Assembly (NCBI RefSeq): GCF_907165215.1
Contig: NZ_CAJRAY010000006.1
Location: 1-64,000, forward strand
Source of the DNA: Thermobacillus xylanilyticus
GTDB taxonomy: Bacteria > Bacillota > Bacilli > Paenibacillales > Paenibacillaceae
Direction: 5' to 3'
Length of the DNA stretch: 64,000 nt
The notes under the pieces were generated by a model, which was not told the origin of the DNA, did no database searches, and saw nothing but the letters and a program-made list of their open reading frames with translations. The position numbers and the translations under genes are program-made. Positions 35,921 through 45,084 of this stretch are shown here, in pieces (the stretch's first letter is position 1; each line of letters opens with the position of its first letter).

Positions 35921-37021
35921 CTAGCCGTCGAAGGAGACGGAATCCTGGTGCATCGCTTCGCCTTGCGATCGCGGACGGTCGAATTCCGCCTCGGCTTGCG
36001 ACTCGCTCTTGATGTCGATCTTCCAGCCTGTCAGCTTGGCGGCCAGACGCGCGTTCTGGCCTTTGATGCCGATCGCGAGCGACAGCTGGTAATCCGGCAC
36101 GATAACGCGCGCCACCCGTTCCTGCTCGAATACAATGACTTCGAGCACCTTGGACGGGCTGAGCGCGTTGGCGACGAACTCCTCCACGTTCTCCGACCAG
36201 CGGACGATGTCGATCTTCTCGCCCTTCAGCTCGTTCACGATCGTCTGGACGCGCATGCCCTTCGGTCCGACGCAGGCGCCGACCGGATCGACCTCCGGGT
36301 TGCGCGAATGGACCGCGATCTTCGAGCGGAAGCCCGCTTCGCGCGCGACGGAACGGATCTCGACGATGCCGTCGTAAATCTCGGGTACTTCCAGCTCGAA
36401 CAGCCGCTTGAGCAGCCCGGGATGCGTCCGCGACAGGATGATCTGCGGGCCTTTGGTCGTGTTTTCCACTTTCGTGATGTACGACTTGACCCGGTCTCCG
36501 TGCTTGAACATGTCGTTCGGCATCAGCTCGGTCAGCGGCAGCACCGCTTCCACCTTGCCGAGATCGACGTACAGGTTGCGCGCGTCCTGGCGCTGCACGA
36601 TGCCGTTGACGATGTCCTCTTCCTTGTCGATGTAAGCATCATAAATAAGACCGCGTTCAGCTTCGCGAATGCGCTGCGTCACGACCTGTTTCGCCGTCTG
36701 GGCCGCGATGCGGCCGAAATCCCGCGGCGTCACTTCGATCTCCGCGATGTCGTCGAGCTGGTAATGCGGGTTGATCTCCCGCGCGGCGTCAAGCGAAATC
36801 TCGAGCCGCGGGTCGAATACTTCCTCGACGACCGTCTTGCGCGCATAGACCTTGATGACCCCGGTGTTGCGGTTGATGTCGACGCGGACGTTCTGCGCCG
36901 TGTTGAAATTGCGCTTATAGCTCGAAATGAGCGCCGCTTCGATCGCTTCGAGCAGCACATCCTTGGAGATGCCCTTCTCCCGCTCGATCTCCGCCAGCGC
37001 TTCGATAAAATCGATGTTCAT
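35921..37021 (-). CDS. nusA: Transcription termination/antitermination protein NusA
   Basis: NusA binds RNA polymerase and nascent RNA and stimulates pausing and intrinsic termination. The 366-aa product has the N-terminal polymerase-binding domain (1-125, with EALAEIEREKGISKDVLLEAIEAAL) and an S1 domain (about 130-200, EDIVNGIVQRQDARNLYVDLG). Two KH domains follow (about 230-345, with VGPKGMRVQTIVNELKGEKIDIV and AIGIKGQNARLAAKLTGWKIDI). It lacks the acidic C-terminal repeats of proteobacteria, as normal for Firmicutes. It is co-transcribed with rimP; the leader of that operon carries a terminator-like hairpin. Confidence 0.97.
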   Translation of the reverse strand: MNIDFIEALAEIEREKGISKDVLLEAIEAALISSYKRNFNTAQNVRVDINRNTGVIKVYARKTVVEEVFDPRLEISLDAAREINPHYQLDDIAEIEVTPRDFGRIAAQTAKQVVTQRIREAERGLIYDAYIDKEEDIVNGIVQRQDARNLYVDLGKVEAVLPLTELMPNDMFKHGDRVKSYITKVENTTKGPQIILSRTHPGLLKRLFELEVPEIYDGIVEIRSVAREAGFRSKIAVHSRNPEVDPVGACVGPKGMRVQTIVNELKGEKIDIVRWSENVEEFVANALSPSKVLEVIVFEQERVARVIVPDYQLSLAIGIKGQNARLAAKLTGWKIDIKSESQAEAEFDRPRSQGEAMHQDSVSFDG

Positions 37022-37056
37022 GGGAACTGAATTCCTCCTCTCGACTGATTGCGGGG

Positions 37057-37527
37057 TTATTCGAATACGATGGCAAGGCGCGCGCTGGCGATTTTCGCCC
37101 AGGGCAGCGCATGGCGCTTCTTGCCGACCTCGATGACGGCCGTATCGTCTTCAAACGAGACGAGCCGGCCTTCGAACTCCTTCAGGCCGTCGATCGGCTC
37201 GTAGGTTGTCACGAACACGTGCCGGCCCGCCGCCTTCGCCATGTCTTCCGGCTTCTTCAGCGGCCTTTCGGCTCCGGGTGACGACACCTCCAGAAAATAG
37301 GCTTCCGGAATCGGATCGAGTTCGTCGAGCCGCGCGCTGACCCACTCGCTGATCCGCCCGCAATCATCGATGTCGATGCCGCCTTCCTTGTCCGCGAAAA
37401 TGCGCAGAAACCGGCTGCCGCCTTCCTTCACGTACTCGATATCGACGAGCTCGAAGCCGTTCTCTTCCAAATAAGGCCTCACCAGTTTCTCGACAACGGA
37501 TTCAATCTGGGCACGATTTGCCGCCAC
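37057..37527 (-). CDS. rimP: Ribosome maturation factor RimP
   Basis: RimP assists early 30S subunit assembly. The 156-aa product has the N-terminal alpha/beta domain (VEKLVRPYLEENGFELVDIEYVKEGGSRFLRIFAD, DIDDCGRISEWVSARLD) and a C-terminal SH3-like domain (GRHVFVTTYEPIDG, FEGRLVSF). A TTG at 37554 is possible, but the GTG at 37527 is nine bases after GGGAGG and is preferred. It is the first gene of the rimP-nusA-ylxR-ylxQ-infB-rbfA operon. Confidence 0.94.
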   Translation of the reverse strand: MAANRAQIESVVEKLVRPYLEENGFELVDIEYVKEGGSRFLRIFADKEGGIDIDDCGRISEWVSARLDELDPIPEAYFLEVSSPGAERPLKKPEDMAKAAGRHVFVTTYEPIDGLKEFEGRLVSFEDDTAVIEVGKKRHALPWAKIASARLAIVFE

Positions 37528-37568
37528 CTCTCGATTCCTCCCGGTATGCTTCAATATCCGCAGACAAA

Positions 37569-37595
37569 ACGTAAAGAGTGGGTCTCCCCACTCTT
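37569..37595 (-). terminator. Hairpin in the rimP-nusA leader (polC terminator and/or NusA-dependent attenuator)
   Basis: A 9-bp perfect stem AAGAGTGGG/CCCACTCTT (37574-37582 with 37587-37595) with a 4-nt loop is followed on the minus strand by TACGTTTTG, an interrupted T tract. It lies downstream of the rimP promoter at 37637-37665, so every rimP-nusA transcript must pass it. A weak U tract is typical of NusA-dependent terminators. Confidence 0.78.
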
Positions 37596-37636
37596 CGTCG
37601 TCGGCGAACCTTCAGTTACATCATTACCGGAAAAAT

Positions 37637-37665
37637 TATAGCACAGTCGGATGAGCATGGCAACT
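37637..37665 (-). promoter_or_regulatory. Promoter of the rimP-nusA-infB operon
   Basis: TTGCCA (37660-37665), 17 bp, then a consensus TATAAT (37637-37642) on the minus strand, just beyond the polC stop codon. Transcription would begin near 37630, about 100 nt before rimP, upstream of the hairpin at 37574-37595. Confidence 0.88.
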
Positions 37666-37686
37666 GCCTGCACCGAAAGATTCGCC

Positions 37687-40600
37687 TCAGAACAGCGACA
37701 GCTGGTTCGTCTCCGGCAGCCCGCGGAAACAGCCCATCGCGGCGAGCTGCTCGACGATCGTCTTCGAAGCGCGCGAGCGCGTCTGGAAGTCCTCGATCGA
37801 GAGGAAGGGGCCTTCATCGCGCGCGGCTGCGATGTTCCGCGCCGCGTTCTCGCCGATGCCGCTGATCGCGGCGAACGGCGGGATGAGGGCGTTTCCGTCG
37901 ATCTTGAACTTCACCGCGTCCGAGCGGTACAGATCGATCGGCTTGAAGATGAAGCCGCGGGCGGTCATCTCAAGCGCCATCTCGAGAATCGACACGCTGT
38001 TCTTCTCCTTCGTCGTCGCGTTCAAGCCCTTCTCCTCGATCTCGTTGAGCCGGCGCAGAATGGCGTCGTATCCCTGGCACAGCGTCTCGAGCTCGAAGTC
38101 TTCGGCCCGCACCGAGAAGTAAGCGGCATAGAACTCGATCGGATGGTACAGCTTGAAATAGGCGGTCCGCACGGCCGAGATGACGTAAGCGGCGGCATGC
38201 GCTTTCGGGAACATGTACTCGATCTTGAGGCAGGAATCGATGTACCATTCGGGCACGCCGCACTTGCGCATTTCCTCGATCCATTCCGGCGTGAGCCCCT
38301 TGCCCTTCCGCACGCTCTCGGTAATCTTGAACGCGAGCCCGGCGTCCATGCCCGCCTTGTAGATCAGGTACAGCATGATGTCGTCGCGGCAGCCGATGAC
38401 CGTCTTGATCGTACAGGTGCCGTTCTTGATCAGTTCCTGCGCGTTGCCGAGCCAGACGCCGGTGCCGTGCGACAGGCCGGAGATCTGCAGCAGGTCGGCG
38501 AACGATGTCGGCTTCGCTTCGCTCAGCATCTGCCGGACGAACTTCGTGCCCATCTCGGGCACGCCGTACGTGGCAACCGGCGTCTTGATCTGCTCCGGCG
38601 TGACGCCGAGCGCCTCCGTCGAGCTGAACAGGCTCATCACCTTCGGATCGTTCATCGGAATCGTCGTCGGGTCGACGCCCGTCAGATCCTGCAGCGTCCG
38701 CATCATCGTCGGATCGTCGTGGCCGAGAATGTCGAGCTTGAGCAGGTTCGCCTCGAAGGCGTGGTAATCGAAATGGGTCGTCTGCCATTCCGCGCTCGTG
38801 TCATCCGCCGGATACTGCACCGGGGTCACATCTTCCACTTCGATGTAATCCGGAACGACGACGATGCCGCCGGGGTGCTGGCCGGTCGACCGCTTCACGC
38901 CGGTACAGCCCATCGCCAGCCGCTTCAATTCGGCGCTGCGCCATTTCTTCCCGTGGTCTTCCTCGTACTTTTTCGCAAAGCCGTACGCCGTCTTCTCCGC
39001 CACGGTGCTGATCGTGCCGGCGCGGAACACGTTTTTCTCGCCGAACATGACCTTCGTGAAGTTGTGCGCGTGCGGCTGGTATTCGCCGGAGAAGTTCAGG
39101 TCGATATCCGGCACCTTGTCGCCCTTGAAACCGAGGAACGTTTCGAACGGAATATCCTGCCCTTCGCCCTTCATCGGCTGTCCGCACTTCGGGCAGTTCT
39201 TGTCCGGCAGGTCGAAGCCGCTCGGCACGCTGCCGTCAAGGAACCATTCGCTGTGCTTGCACGCTTTGTTCTTGCATATGTAATGCGCCGGCAGCGGGTT
39301 CACCTCGGAAATGCCGAGGAACGTCGCGACGACCGATGAACCGACCGATCCGCGGGAACCGACCAGATAGCCGTCCTCGTTCGACTTCTTGACGAGCGCG
39401 GCCGAAATCAGGTAGTTCGCCGAGAATCCGTACTTGATGATCGGGTTCAGTTCCTTCTCCAGCCGGTCGACGACCACCTGCGGCAGCGGATCGCCGTACA
39501 TGTCCTTGGCGAAGGCGTAGCATTTCTCCCGGATTTCCTGGTCCGCGCCCTCGATGATCGGCGTGAACAGCTTGTCCGGGAACATGTCGTAGACCTCGAA
39601 CCGTTCCGCCAGCTCCACCGTATTCTTCACAACGACCTCGTACGCTTTCTCCTCGCCGAGGAACGCAAATTCCTGCAGCATCTCGTCCGTCGTGCGGAAG
39701 TGGGCGTCCGGCTTGCGCTGCTCTTTGAGCGGACTGTAGCCCGTGATGCCGTGGATCGTAATGTCGCGGAAAATTTTGTCGCGCGGGTGCAGGTAGTGGA
39801 CGTTGCCCGTCGCGATGACCGGCTTGCCCAGCCGCTCCCCGATCTCGCAGACGCGCCGGATCGCCTGTTCGATTTCCGCGCGGCTCTGCACGAGCCCTTT
39901 GTCCACCAGGTGCATGTAGAAATCGATCGGCTGAATCTCCAGCACGTCGTAAAATTGCGCGACTTCCTCCGCCTCTTCCACCGTCTTGTTCAGCACCGTC
40001 TCGAAAAATTCGCCCTTCTCGCATCCCGACAGGATGAGCAGCCCGTCGCGCATCTCGTTCAGCTTCGACTTCGGCATGCAGGCAACCTTGTTGAAATATT
40101 CGGTATGCGAGAGGGAGATGAGCTTGAACAGGTTCTTCTTGCCCTTCGCATTCAGCGCGTAGACCCCGCAATGGAACGGGCGGGCGTTCGACAGGTCTTT
40201 GCCGGCGTGGTCGTTCAGCTGATGGAGCCCTTCGATGCCCCGCTGTTTCGCGTCGGCGATCAGGCCGAACAGGATGCCGCCCAGCGCCGCCGCGTCGTCC
40301 ACCGCGCGGTGGTGGTTCTCGAGGCTGACCTTGTATTTCTCGGCCAGCGTATTGAGCCGGTGGTTCTTCAGCGTCGGATGAAGCATCCGCGCCATCTCCA
40401 GCGTATCGAGCACCGGATTCGGCAGTTCCGGCAGGCCGATCGCCTTGCAGTTCGCCTGGATGAAGCCGATGTCGAACCGCGCATTGTGGGCCACGAGCAC
40501 CGCGTCGCCGACGAACTCGACGAATTCGCGCAGCTTCGGTTCCAGCTCGGGCGCGTCCTTCACCATGTCATCCGTAATGTTGGTGAGCTGCTGGATATTG

Positions 40601-41994
40601 TACGGAATCGGCTCATGCGGATTGATGAACGTCTCGAACTTGCCCGTCACCTTGCCGTCCCGCATCTTGACGCCCGCAAGCTCGATGATCTTGCTGTTCA
40701 AGATCGAAAGACCGGTCGTCTCGATGTCGAACACGACGTATTCCGCCGAAGCGAGGGGTTCCTCCCGCGGATTGAGGACGATCTCCACCTGGTCGTCCAC
40801 GACGTTCGCCTCGACGCCGAAGATGACCTTCATATTGTGCTTCTTCGCCGCCTTGAACGCCTCCGGATAACAATGCACGTTCGCATGGTCCGAGATGGCG
40901 ATCGCCGGATGGCCCCATTTCGCGGCCGTCTTGATGTAAGCGTCAACCGGCGTCACGGCATCCATCTGGCTCATCGTCGTATGCAGGTGGAATTCGACGC
41001 GCTTCTGCTCCGCCGTATCCATCCGCTCCGGAGGTGCCGGCACTTCGTGCAGGTCGTTCGGCATCATGACGAGCTCCGGCTCGGCCATGAACTTGTCGTA
41101 CTCGACGCGGCCGCGGGCGCGGATCCAGATGCCGTCCTTGAGGAGACTGAGCACGGCGGCATCGTCCTTCGACTTCGCGAACACCTTCATCATGATCGAA
41201 TCGGTGTAGTCCGTGACGTTGAAGGTGTACAGCGTATTGCCGTTCCGCAGTTCCCGCGTCTCGAGACCGAATACGGTCCCCTGTACCGTGATCCTTTTCT
41301 CTTCTTCCGTGATGCTTGAGATGGGCACCGGCTCATCGCGGATTTCGTAACCGTACACCAGCCGTTCCGCCGCCGGACGTTCAGGCGGAGCGGCCGCGGC
41401 GGCGCTCTGCATCAACGCCTGCACGAGCTCGCGGTCGGCCTGTTCGCGCTCCTGCAGGAACCGCTCGTATTCGCCGCGGCCCGAGTCGCCGGCCATCAGC
41501 TTGACCTTGCAGGAGCGCCTGAACCTCCGCTCGAAGAACCGTACGGCCGCCTCGTCGATTTTCCGTTTGCGCGCCAGCTCCAGCCCCATCTCGTCAAGCA
41601 GGACGACCGTCAGCCGCCCGCCGTCCGTCTCGATGCCGGCCTTGCCAAGCCAGCCGTTGACGGAGACGATCTCGCTCGCCGCCCATTCCACGAAATTGTC
41701 CCAATGGGCGCGCAGCACCTGATCCGTATCCGTCTCCAGATCATATTCGAGCACAAATTCGACGTCGGCTATCGGGCCGAACGTTTCGCGCGCACGGCTG
41801 ACCAGCAGGCTGTACTGCCTGGCCGGCAGCACGGACGTTTTCCGGATGAAGAACGTCCACCGTCTGCTGGCGGCGGACACTTCCACGCGGTCGAGCAGCC
41901 CGTCGGCGAAATCCGAATTGGCTTCCTCGCCGGTCAAGCCGATTTTCGCAAGCAGAAGCCCGAGTTTCTCGCGTCTGCCGTCGGTACGGTTCAT
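37687..41994 (-). CDS. polC: DNA polymerase III, PolC-type alpha subunit
   Basis: PolC is the replicative DNA polymerase of low-GC Firmicutes, with built-in 3'-5' proofreading. The 1435-aa product has an N-terminal region and an OB domain (about 230-310). A PHP domain starts with HLHTT at 336-340 and is split by the inserted DnaQ-type exonuclease, with DIETTG at 423-428. The rest is PHP, palm/fingers and duplex-binding domains, including the Cys cluster CPKC and the palm motif VPDIDLNFSG. Length is standard (Bacillus 1437). It lies between proS and rimP as in Bacillus. Confidence 0.98.
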   Translation of the reverse strand: MNRTDGRREKLGLLLAKIGLTGEEANSDFADGLLDRVEVSAASRRWTFFIRKTSVLPARQYSLLVSRARETFGPIADVEFVLEYDLETDTDQVLRAHWDNFVEWAASEIVSVNGWLGKAGIETDGGRLTVVLLDEMGLELARKRKIDEAAVRFFERRFRRSCKVKLMAGDSGRGEYERFLQEREQADRELVQALMQSAAAAAPPERPAAERLVYGYEIRDEPVPISSITEEEKRITVQGTVFGLETRELRNGNTLYTFNVTDYTDSIMMKVFAKSKDDAAVLSLLKDGIWIRARGRVEYDKFMAEPELVMMPNDLHEVPAPPERMDTAEQKRVEFHLHTTMSQMDAVTPVDAYIKTAAKWGHPAIAISDHANVHCYPEAFKAAKKHNMKVIFGVEANVVDDQVEIVLNPREEPLASAEYVVFDIETTGLSILNSKIIELAGVKMRDGKVTGKFETFINPHEPIPYNIQQLTNITDDMVKDAPELEPKLREFVEFVGDAVLVAHNARFDIGFIQANCKAIGLPELPNPVLDTLEMARMLHPTLKNHRLNTLAEKYKVSLENHHRAVDDAAALGGILFGLIADAKQRGIEGLHQLNDHAGKDLSNARPFHCGVYALNAKGKKNLFKLISLSHTEYFNKVACMPKSKLNEMRDGLLILSGCEKGEFFETVLNKTVEEAEEVAQFYDVLEIQPIDFYMHLVDKGLVQSRAEIEQAIRRVCEIGERLGKPVIATGNVHYLHPRDKIFRDITIHGITGYSPLKEQRKPDAHFRTTDEMLQEFAFLGEEKAYEVVVKNTVELAERFEVYDMFPDKLFTPIIEGADQEIREKCYAFAKDMYGDPLPQVVVDRLEKELNPIIKYGFSANYLISAALVKKSNEDGYLVGSRGSVGSSVVATFLGISEVNPLPAHYICKNKACKHSEWFLDGSVPSGFDLPDKNCPKCGQPMKGEGQDIPFETFLGFKGDKVPDIDLNFSGEYQPHAHNFTKVMFGEKNVFRAGTISTVAEKTAYGFAKKYEEDHGKKWRSAELKRLAMGCTGVKRSTGQHPGGIVVVPDYIEVEDVTPVQYPADDTSAEWQTTHFDYHAFEANLLKLDILGHDDPTMMRTLQDLTGVDPTTIPMNDPKVMSLFSSTEALGVTPEQIKTPVATYGVPEMGTKFVRQMLSEAKPTSFADLLQISGLSHGTGVWLGNAQELIKNGTCTIKTVIGCRDDIMLYLIYKAGMDAGLAFKITESVRKGKGLTPEWIEEMRKCGVPEWYIDSCLKIEYMFPKAHAAAYVISAVRTAYFKLYHPIEFYAAYFSVRAEDFELETLCQGYDAILRRLNEIEEKGLNATTKEKNSVSILEMALEMTARGFIFKPIDLYRSDAVKFKIDGNALIPPFAAISGIGENAARNIAAARDEGPFLSIEDFQTRSRASKTIVEQLAAMGCFRGLPETNQLSLF

Positions 41995-42016
41995 TCCCCA
42001 TCCTCTCCCGTTCCTT

Positions 42017-42057
42017 AAGAAAAACGGATGGCGCCATCCTCCCGGAAGGCGCGTCCG
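42017..42057 (-). terminator. Terminator after proS
   Basis: Stem segments CGGA/TCCG (42025-42028 with 42054-42057) and GCGCC/GGCGC (42031-42035 with 42048-42052), with a small bulge, are followed by a T-rich TTTTTCTT run on the minus strand. Confidence 0.7.
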
Positions 42058-42100
42058 CTTGGCTGTCCTGGCTGTTGAAGAAATACCGATTCGCCGGCGA

Positions 42101-43549
42101 TCAGTACGCGCGGGCGAACACGACGGTATGCGCCGCTTCTTCGCCGCATACCAGACATTTCGTCTTGCGCGACGACGGTTCGAACGGAATGTTCCGGCTC
42201 GTCGCGCCCGTCTCGTCCTTCACCTGACGTTCGCACGCTTCGGAGCCGCACCAGCCGGCCTCTACGAATCCGCGCGACTCTTCCATGAATGCCTTGAGCT
42301 CGTCCAGCGTATCCACCGAACGCGAGTGCTCTTCCCGGAACTTCTTCGCCAGCTCGAACATCGTGTTGTGGATCTCGTCGAGCGCCTTGAGCACTTCCTC
42401 GACGATCTTGTCCTGCGGCACCGTCCGCTTATCGCCGCCGACCCGCGGAGCGAGCACGACAACGCCGTTCTCCATGTCCCGCGGTCCGAGCTCGATGCGA
42501 AGCGGCACGCCGCGCATTTCATACTCGTTGAACTTCCAGCCCGGGCTGACGTCGTCGCGATCGTCGACGCGGACGCGAACGCCCGCTGCTTTCAGCTGCG
42601 CATACAGCTCGTCCACTTTTGCAATAACTTGCTCGCGCGTCTTCGGCGGGCCCACCGGCACCATGATGACCTGGGTCGGCGCGACCTTCGGCGGCAGCAC
42701 GAGTCCGCGGTCGTCGCCGTGGACCATGATCAGGCTGCCGATGAGACGGGTTGACACACCCCACGACGTCGTATGAACGTACTGAAGCTGATTGTTCCGG
42801 TCCAGATATTGAATATCGAACGCTTCCGCGAAATTCGTGCCGAGGTAATGGGAAGTGCCGGCCTGCACCGCACGGCCGTCCTTCATCATCGCCTCGACCG
42901 AATAGGTGTCGATCGCGCCCGCGAACTTCTCGGACGGCGTCTTCTGGCCGGCAATGACCGGAATCGCCAGGAAGTTTTCGATGAAGTCGCGGTAAATTTC
43001 GAGCATGCGCATCGTCTCTGCGCGCGCGTCCTCTTCATTCTCGTGCGCCGTATGGCCTTCCTGCCACAGAAACTCGCTCGTGCGGAGGAAAGGCAGCGTT
43101 CTTTTCTCCCATCGGACGACGTTTGCCCACTGGTTGATCAGCACCGGCAGGTCGCGGTACGACTTGATCCACTTGGCATACATGTGGCCGAACATCGTCT
43201 CCGACGTCGGACGGATCGCCAGCCGCTCTTCCAGCTTCTCGCCGCCCGCTTCCGTCACCCACGGCAGCTCGGGATTGAAACCTTCAACGTGCTCCTTCTC
43301 CTTCTGGAAGAAGCTTTCCGGGATAAATACGGGGAAATACGCGTTCCGGTGGCCGGTTTCCTTGAACCGGCGGTCCAGCTCGCGCTGAATGTTCTCCCAC
43401 AGTTCATAGCCGTCCGGCCGGAAGACGATGCAGCCTCTGACCGGCGAGTAATCCATCAGTTCCGCTTTCCGGATGACGTCGATGTACCAGCGCGAGAAAT
43501 CTTCGCTCTGGGGGGTAATTTCGGTTACGAACCCTTTCTCCTTCGACAT
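42101..43549 (-). CDS. proS: Prolyl-tRNA synthetase, archaeal/eukaryotic-like (ProS type 3)
   Basis: The 482-aa class II synthetase charges tRNA-Pro. It begins SKEKGFVTEITPQSEDFSRWYIDVIRKAEL, has motif 2 (VVRWEKRTLPFLRTSEFLWQEGHTAH) and a GDDRGLVLPP motif, and a C-terminal domain with paired cysteines (WCGSEAC, CLVCGEEA) that likely bind zinc. It lacks the editing insertion of the bacterial type (about 570 aa), so this is the archaeal-like form. Position between rseP and polC is that of the bacterial-type proS in Bacillus subtilis. The ATG at 43549 follows GGAGGCG. Confidence 0.95.
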   Translation of the reverse strand: MSKEKGFVTEITPQSEDFSRWYIDVIRKAELMDYSPVRGCIVFRPDGYELWENIQRELDRRFKETGHRNAYFPVFIPESFFQKEKEHVEGFNPELPWVTEAGGEKLEERLAIRPTSETMFGHMYAKWIKSYRDLPVLINQWANVVRWEKRTLPFLRTSEFLWQEGHTAHENEEDARAETMRMLEIYRDFIENFLAIPVIAGQKTPSEKFAGAIDTYSVEAMMKDGRAVQAGTSHYLGTNFAEAFDIQYLDRNNQLQYVHTTSWGVSTRLIGSLIMVHGDDRGLVLPPKVAPTQVIMVPVGPPKTREQVIAKVDELYAQLKAAGVRVRVDDRDDVSPGWKFNEYEMRGVPLRIELGPRDMENGVVVLAPRVGGDKRTVPQDKIVEEVLKALDEIHNTMFELAKKFREEHSRSVDTLDELKAFMEESRGFVEAGWCGSEACERQVKDETGATSRNIPFEPSSRKTKCLVCGEEAAHTVVFARAY

Positions 43550-43580
43550 AAGCGCCTCCTGCTCTAAACCCTGGTCCACA

Positions 43581-44858
43581 TCAACCGCGGATCAGATTCA
43601 GAATGTCGTTGTACGTGACGGCCAGCATGAGCAGCATCAGCATCGCGAATCCGATGAAATGCACCATGCTCTCCCTGTTCGGATCGATCGGCCGTCCGCG
43701 AACCGCCTCAAGTCCGAGGAAGATGAGGCGGCTGCCGTCAAGCGCCGGAATCGGCAGCAGGTTGAAAATGCCGAGATAGAGGCTCAGGATCGCCGTCCAG
43801 CTCGTCAACTGCTCGATGCCGCGCGCCGCAATCTGGCCGGTCACCTGCGCGGTCCGGACCGGTCCGCCGAGATCGTCCAGTTTGAATTTGCCGGTCACCA
43901 GCATTTTGAATCCTTCGAAAATGTTGATCGTCATGTTCTTCATCGCGGTGGCGCCGAATTTCACCGTCTCAAGCGCCGTCGCGCGCCGCATCGGATAGCC
44001 GGTCAAAATGCCGACTTTGCCGGTGCCGCTCTCTTCGTCGTACGCTGGGGTTACCGTAATGGTCATCGGCTGGCCGTCGCGCACGATTTCCCACGTCATC
44101 GGTTTGTCCACGGATGAGCCGATGAGCTGCAGCATTTTCTCCGAATCGGTGCCGATCGTCTCGCCGTTGATCTTGATGATCTCGTCGCCGGCTTTCAGGC
44201 CGGCTTTGGCTGCGGGCGCATCGTCGCTGATCACTTCGCCTACGATGAGCCGGTCGGGGTTCTCCTGCGGGACGCCGACCATTTGCACATACGCCATGAA
44301 CAGCACGAACGCCAGAATCATATTCATCATCGGGCCGGCGAAAATCGCCATCGCCCGCTGTCCGACCGTCTTGCCGCCGAACTGCCGGTCAATCGGCGCG
44401 ATCTGCGTCTCCTGCCCGCGCGCGATGACGAGCGCCTGCGGGTGAACCGCATAGGATTCCCGCACACCGTCCGCGTTCAGGACGATCTTCAGTTCGCGCT
44501 CGAGATCGATCGCGTCGATCTCGCCGCGCACGACATTCGTCCGCTGCTCAAGCCGGTCGAGATAGATCCGGTCGATGACGCCGTCCTTGAGGCTCACCGC
44601 GATCGTCTGGCCCGGCCGGGCTTCGATCACTTCCGGATCCTCGCCCGCCATGCGGACGAAACCGCCCGCGGGGATCAGGCGAAGCGTATAGCGGGTCTCT
44701 CCCCTTTTGAACGACAACAGTTTCGGCCCGAAGCCGATGGCGAACTCGCGCACGAGTATGCCCGCCCGCTTGGCGAAAAAAAAGTGTCCCCATTCGTGGA
44801 TCGAGACGATCACGAAGAAGACGAGAACGGTCATCAGCACGACCTGAACCATTTCCAT
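43581..44858 (-). CDS. rseP: Site-2 intramembrane zinc metalloprotease RseP/RasP
   Basis: This S2P-family protease cleaves membrane-anchored anti-sigma factors and signal peptides within the bilayer. The 425-aa product has HExxH at 21-25 (HEWGH) in the first helix, a PDZ domain (about 205-285, AAKAGLKAGDEIIKINGE), and the third zinc ligand in NLLPIPALDG near the C-terminus. Three to four transmembrane helices are visible. The gene is about 60 aa longer than some relatives within the N-terminal extracytoplasmic part. It has a long non-coding gap on its upstream side. Confidence 0.94.
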   Translation of the reverse strand: MEMVQVVLMTVLVFFVIVSIHEWGHFFFAKRAGILVREFAIGFGPKLLSFKRGETRYTLRLIPAGGFVRMAGEDPEVIEARPGQTIAVSLKDGVIDRIYLDRLEQRTNVVRGEIDAIDLERELKIVLNADGVRESYAVHPQALVIARGQETQIAPIDRQFGGKTVGQRAMAIFAGPMMNMILAFVLFMAYVQMVGVPQENPDRLIVGEVISDDAPAAKAGLKAGDEIIKINGETIGTDSEKMLQLIGSSVDKPMTWEIVRDGQPMTITVTPAYDEESGTGKVGILTGYPMRRATALETVKFGATAMKNMTINIFEGFKMLVTGKFKLDDLGGPVRTAQVTGQIAARGIEQLTSWTAILSLYLGIFNLLPIPALDGSRLIFLGLEAVRGRPIDPNRESMVHFIGFAMLMLLMLAVTYNDILNLIRG

Positions 44859-44893
44859 GCAAGGAGCCTCCGTTCGTTACGGCCTGTACATAG

Positions 44894-44921
44894 ATTATCA
44901 TTATTCCGCCGTACGAAACAA
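44894..44921 (-). promoter_or_regulatory. Candidate rseP promoter
   Basis: TTGTTT (44916-44921), 16 bp, then GATAAT (44894-44899) on the minus strand, about 35 bp before the rseP start codon. Confidence 0.45.
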
Positions 44922-44947
44922 GAGAACTTGCCAGTCGCTACGCCTGT

Positions 44948-44981
44948 ACGGATGTGGCTGAGCCTGCAAAGCCACATCCGT
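44948..44981. repeat. Perfect 12-bp inverted repeat
   Basis: ACGGATGTGGCT (44948-44959) pairs with AGCCACATCCGT (44970-44981) around a 10-nt loop. No T run follows on either strand, so it is not a standard terminator. It sits just upstream of the putative rseP promoter. Confidence 0.7.
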
Positions 44982-45084
44982 GCAGAATGCGGCCGGTAAG
45001 CGGCGGCAGATCGCTCGGGCGGCGCCGATCAGAGCAGCTTGCGGCACCCCGCTGGCGGAGCTGCCGGAACACGGCTCAAGTAAC

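Noticed and set aside
43550-43580. T-box riboswitch before proS
   Set aside because: Only 31 bp separate rseP and proS, too short for a T-box leader.
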